Shown here: positions 60,972 through 64,000 of the stretch, in pieces | Layout of the letters: the number at the start of each line of letters is the position of its first letter | Position numbering within the stretch: the stretch's first letter is position 1 | From: Polytrichum commune | Taxonomy: Eukaryota > Streptophyta > Polytrichopsida > Polytrichales > Polytrichaceae | Direction of reading: 5' to 3' | NCBI GenBank assembly: GCA_950295325.1 | Contig: OX485804.1 | Span: 39,184,001-39,248,000 of the forward strand | Length of the DNA: 64,000 nt | The notes under the pieces: model-generated | The model's database searches: none | Seen by the model: the letters and a program-made list of their open reading frames with translations, nothing else | Told to the model about the DNA's origin: nothing | Program-made: the position numbers and the translations under genes

Positions 60972-63329
60972 TCACATTGTGTGAAGTTGGATTTTGTTGA
61001 GACAATTCTGGAACTCTTCAGAAGAGAAAGGTTGAGCTGGATGTGCCCCCCACATTGGGCCTGGCCATGCGATATCTGACTTGAACCGTGGAACAATATG
61101 AATATGCAGTTGCGCCACCTGTGAGAACCGCACCAAGTGAGAATTACTTGGTTTTGTTCCATTTGTGATCATTACACAAAATACTCATTTGAGACTTCTA
61201 AAAGTATCTCGTTTGTATCTCAATTCCATTTGTCTTGCTCAATACTAATTGTAACCCGCCCCTATAGTGTCACTAACACTAAATGTAGACCTAATATTAT
61301 TTGTCATTCCTTGTAAAATTTTTTGGGCATTATGGATTTACAATGTTGCAGTTACTGTCACTTACTAAGTGATATTTCATCCAAACTTTAATCATCCATG
61401 ACAACATTTCATTACAAAAATGTTCAGATGCAAAATATGTTGGGCAATGGATGAACTAAAAATAAGTTGGGACGACATTACTTGTGAACTTATTCATATG
61501 AAGTGTCATTAGAAAAGTCCCCACAGTGACATAGAATGCCATATGACACTAAATACAATATTAAGTGTAGTTGAGGAAGCCCCATAAAAAGTGAGATATT
61601 AAATAGCAGCAACCAGTGAGAGCAAGAGGCAATGAGGGGTATATAAAAGAGTTGGGGTAGGGACCTATTAGGTCATGTGCGTATTGTTTAATGTAGACAA
61701 TGTACATGGTGGCGAGGGAAAGATCCAAGGAATGCATAAAGGGTAGGAACAGAGAGAGAAGAGGAGAGGAAACTGAGGGAGGATTAAATGCAAGGTAGAA
61801 TATACTTGTTTTGTTAGATTACATTGAGTCATGTGTCCAATGATTTGGCACCTCTATAGAATTCTCTTCCTCTCAATATATATAGGATTTAGAGTTATCC
61901 AATTAATTCAACCGGAGTTTTGGTCAGGAGCACAATACTTTCCACGTTTGGTAAATTTTAGGTGGATGATTGGAGTCGGTGTTTGAGGTATCAGTGAAAA
62001 AACATTCTGTTTTGGTTCATTGAAGGTCAAATCCATTTGTAACTCCAAGCATGCGCTGAAAACTTAACGAGCGTGAAAAGTGTTGTATGCAAAACAACCA
62101 ACTCCTGACCAGAATTCCAGTTGGATTCAAGGATAAGTTTAATGTTGAAAAGGGTCTACTCTTGGATTCAGGAAGTTGCAGTTAACATAGTATCCGAAGG
62201 GTAGGTAAGGAGGGAGATTGTCCACTTACCACATTGCCAAGGGCGCCAACGTTCAGTTTGTCAGGGCTAAACAAATCTTTCACCACTTGTGATGCCTTGC
62301 TTATCTCCTGAATCAGCTGAACCTAATGCACACGACGCAAAACCTTACATTACAAAGTTGCTTATTCTGTAACACTTTTTGGTCGTGTGCACCTTCGAGA
62401 TGGTTTACACTCCCTCTTCATCTATTGCTCCTATGTTTGCTATGTGAATTGAAAGGATCAGTAGCCAGGATTGTCATTCTCGATGTCACAAATAGCTGGT
62501 TATTTCTTTTCTCCTCAATGTTAAGATTATGTACCAAACAATTTTCAAACCCATTCATCTATGTACACACACACATACATATATATAAATATATAAATTA
62601 TGACCTCGAGACTTGGTGAGGCTCATTAAAATTGTGTAGACAGGCTGTACATTGAGCCCCTTAGGTTTATAATACACAGAGGCTTACATCAAATTGGTGG
62701 AGGAGGACACCAAAAGGTAAGCAGACCTGTCGAAAACAGACACCTATATTTGAGTGATGTGCGGTAAGGGGTGGACCTTAGAACAGACACCATAAGACAT
62801 AAGTGTAAAAGAGATTGGACTACGTGCTCAAAATTTGTTAACCATTCTAGTCTCAATAGCCATCAACATAATTGGGGGACCTATATGATCATTTAACAAG
62901 GAGAATCTTCAGCTTGACAGCGTATAAGATATTCATATGAGCTCTGAAAATCATGAGGAAAATGGCTACAAGCAAGATTCGGATTTGCTGATAATCTCCC
63001 ACTAATTGTGTGTGTGTTTCATATCCTACGAGAAGTGTGTGCAGAGCTAAAAGTGTCCGATTGAGGCCCGCTTACCTTACCATGCCATCTGAGTTGAGAA
63101 TGAGGCTCAGATTAGATTTACCCACCTGCTGCTCAGTTGAAAGTTGGAAAATCTCTTGCGCACCACAGACTCGGGGTACAAGGACCAGCCAGCCAGGGTA
63201 GAGAGAGTCGTTGACAAGGTACACATCACACAGGGACCAAGAACACACCATTTCCTTGCCCTCCGCGAGCTCCTTCCAAATCACAAACTCTTTTGCCTCT
63301 TTCTTGTTTCCAGCCTCCTGAAGCTCCAT
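60972..63329 (-). CDS. HIT-domain protein of bacterial style (QLHIH motif)
   Basis: Model of three exons: 63329-63126, 62322-62230, 61118-60972 (444 nt, 147 aa), phase 0 at both junctions and GT..AG. The N-terminal part ([19 protein letters not shown]) matches the beta strands of small HIT hydrolases. [15 protein letters not shown] and then [20 protein letters not shown] contain the histidine triad HxH with Gln instead of the first His, followed by the WPGPMWG stretch that is characteristic of a mostly proteobacterial HIT subgroup. HIT enzymes hydrolyse nucleotidyl phosphoramidate or related bonds; the substrate is unknown here. No transit peptide is evident. The protein is full length for the family. 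Intron 1 contains a family A element and intron 2 the arm of an inverted repeat. The 5' end is tandemly duplicated. Confidence 0.85.
61335..61555 (-). repeat. long inverted repeat, right arm
   Basis: Partner of 59045-59275 in opposite orientation. It lies in intron 2 of the HIT gene. Confidence 0.7.
62749..63075 (+). mobile_element. dispersed element family A, in HIT intron 1
   Basis: Begins 'tatttgagtgatgtgcgg', includes 'gattggactacgtgctcaaa' and 'tataagatattcatatgagct', and ends 'gcagagctaaaagtgtccg' and 'cccgcttacc'. It is the most complete copy of the family in the window. Its right end lies only about 50 bp from the exon 1 donor. Confidence 0.7.
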
Positions 63330-64000
63330 AATCCTAGCTCTGTCTCTTCCTCTCTCTCTTTCTCAACCTCCTGCCACCTTCTGCAGGCAATGTAATGCAA
63401 CGTCAAGCCGTTGCCGTAATTTTGGGAACTGACCCCTTCGTGATCGTTTGAGTGAGCTGTTTACAGTAGAGTGATTCCCATGAGGAAGAGATTGCTCCCA
63501 CCACCTGAGTGAATCACATTTTCAAGCGCATCCAAAAATGTCATAGGTACCAACAGAATGTAGACGGAGTAGTTTCAAATGATGTGCAGAATCTCTTCGT
63601 CGCGATGGAAATTATGTTAGATAATTGGGTGGAACCGGCCAACGGTCAAGCTTTATCTAGTACGTAAGTACTTTGCAAAATGCAAAAAGATCACGGTTAC
63701 ATCAGACATGGGCCAAGAACACACCCTCTCCATTCTCTCTCAACCTCATGCCAGCTTCTCCCCAGCAATGCAATGCAATGCAATGTCAAGCTGTTACCCT
63801 AATTTTTGGGAATTGGCCCATGAGTGACTGGACCGTTTGAGCTGTTACAAGAGCGTAATTTCCATCAAGAAGAGATTATGCCCTCCACTAGAAGTTTCTC
63901 AAGGTGAATCGCACATTCAAGCACATCCATTCACTACAAAAATGTCATTTGATCCAACATACAGTCTACAAAGTAGTTCTAAATAATGTTCTCCTCCTGA
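63233..64000 (-). repeat. tandem duplication of the HIT gene 5' end
   Basis: From 63238 ('ccaagaacacacc', inside exon 1) outward, the sequence is repeated from about 63713: 'tctcaacctcctgccaccttct' and 'tctcaacctcatgccagcttct' (offset 377 bp), 'ctaattt..gggaa', 'gaagagatt', 'aaaaatgtcat'. The outer copy has lost the segment with the start codon. The window ends inside it, so more units may follow. Confidence 0.85.

Noticed and set aside
1-64000. CRISPR array, operon, phage or bacterial features
   Set aside because: The window is plant nuclear DNA with spliced genes; no regularly spaced direct repeats with unique spacers exist. The tandem repeats are gene-edge duplications.

Overview
This is nuclear DNA of a land plant. 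It carries eight recognisable genes, several with plant-type exon/intron structure and GT..AG introns, and four plastid- or mitochondrion-related proteins with plant homologues. They sit in AT-rich intergenic DNA full of decayed, mostly non-autonomous transposable elements. The proteins match Arabidopsis families clearly but not closely, and the intergenic DNA looks unlike a typical flowering-plant genome. A bryophyte, lycophyte or fern is plausible, but I cannot fix the species.

Layout: (1) 0-2.1 kb repeat debris; (2) 2.15-4.6 kb a single-exon DUF1995 plastid protein gene (+ strand) with tandem copies of its own 5' end upstream and of its 3' end downstream; (3) 5.0-6.4 kb a three-exon ArfGAP gene (- strand), followed by three tandem copies of its 5' flank; (4) 8.7-14.0 kb NUP54, 11 exons (- strand); (5) 16.9-21.8 kb eIF3h, 12 exons (- strand), with a telomere-like motif upstream; (6) 22-34.7 kb gene-poor, repeat-rich DNA with MITEs and an odd hydrophobic ORF; (7) 35.1-36.5 kb BASS1-type plastid transporter, intronless (- strand); (8) 37-44.4 kb repeats, MITEs and a degenerate segmental duplicate of the 3' part of the NDT gene; (9) 45.0-45.9 kb CbbY-type sugar-bisphosphate phosphatase, intronless (- strand); (10) 50.4-53.7 kb NDT-type NAD+ carrier, nine exons (- strand); (11) 54-60.9 kb repeats; (12) 61.0-63.3 kb a three-exon bacterial-style HIT protein (- strand).

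The genes are ordinary housekeeping and organelle functions (translation initiation, nuclear pore, vesicle traffic, plastid transport and Calvin-cycle metabolite repair, NAD+ import). They do not form a pathway or operon. I assembled the five multi-exon models by hand; each joins in frame, with lengths 271, 469, 332, 349 and 147 aa.

The most unusual signal is structural. Six of the eight genes have one terminus (promoter plus first codons, or last codons plus 3' flank) repeated next to or near the gene, in units of about 180-390 bp or as larger pieces. In the DUF1995 case the upstream copies still keep the reading frame of the transit peptide. A second clear signal is a set of three PIF/Harbinger-like MITEs; two have an exact TAA target duplication, and one of those also has a nearly intact empty site preserved in a paralogous segment of this window.
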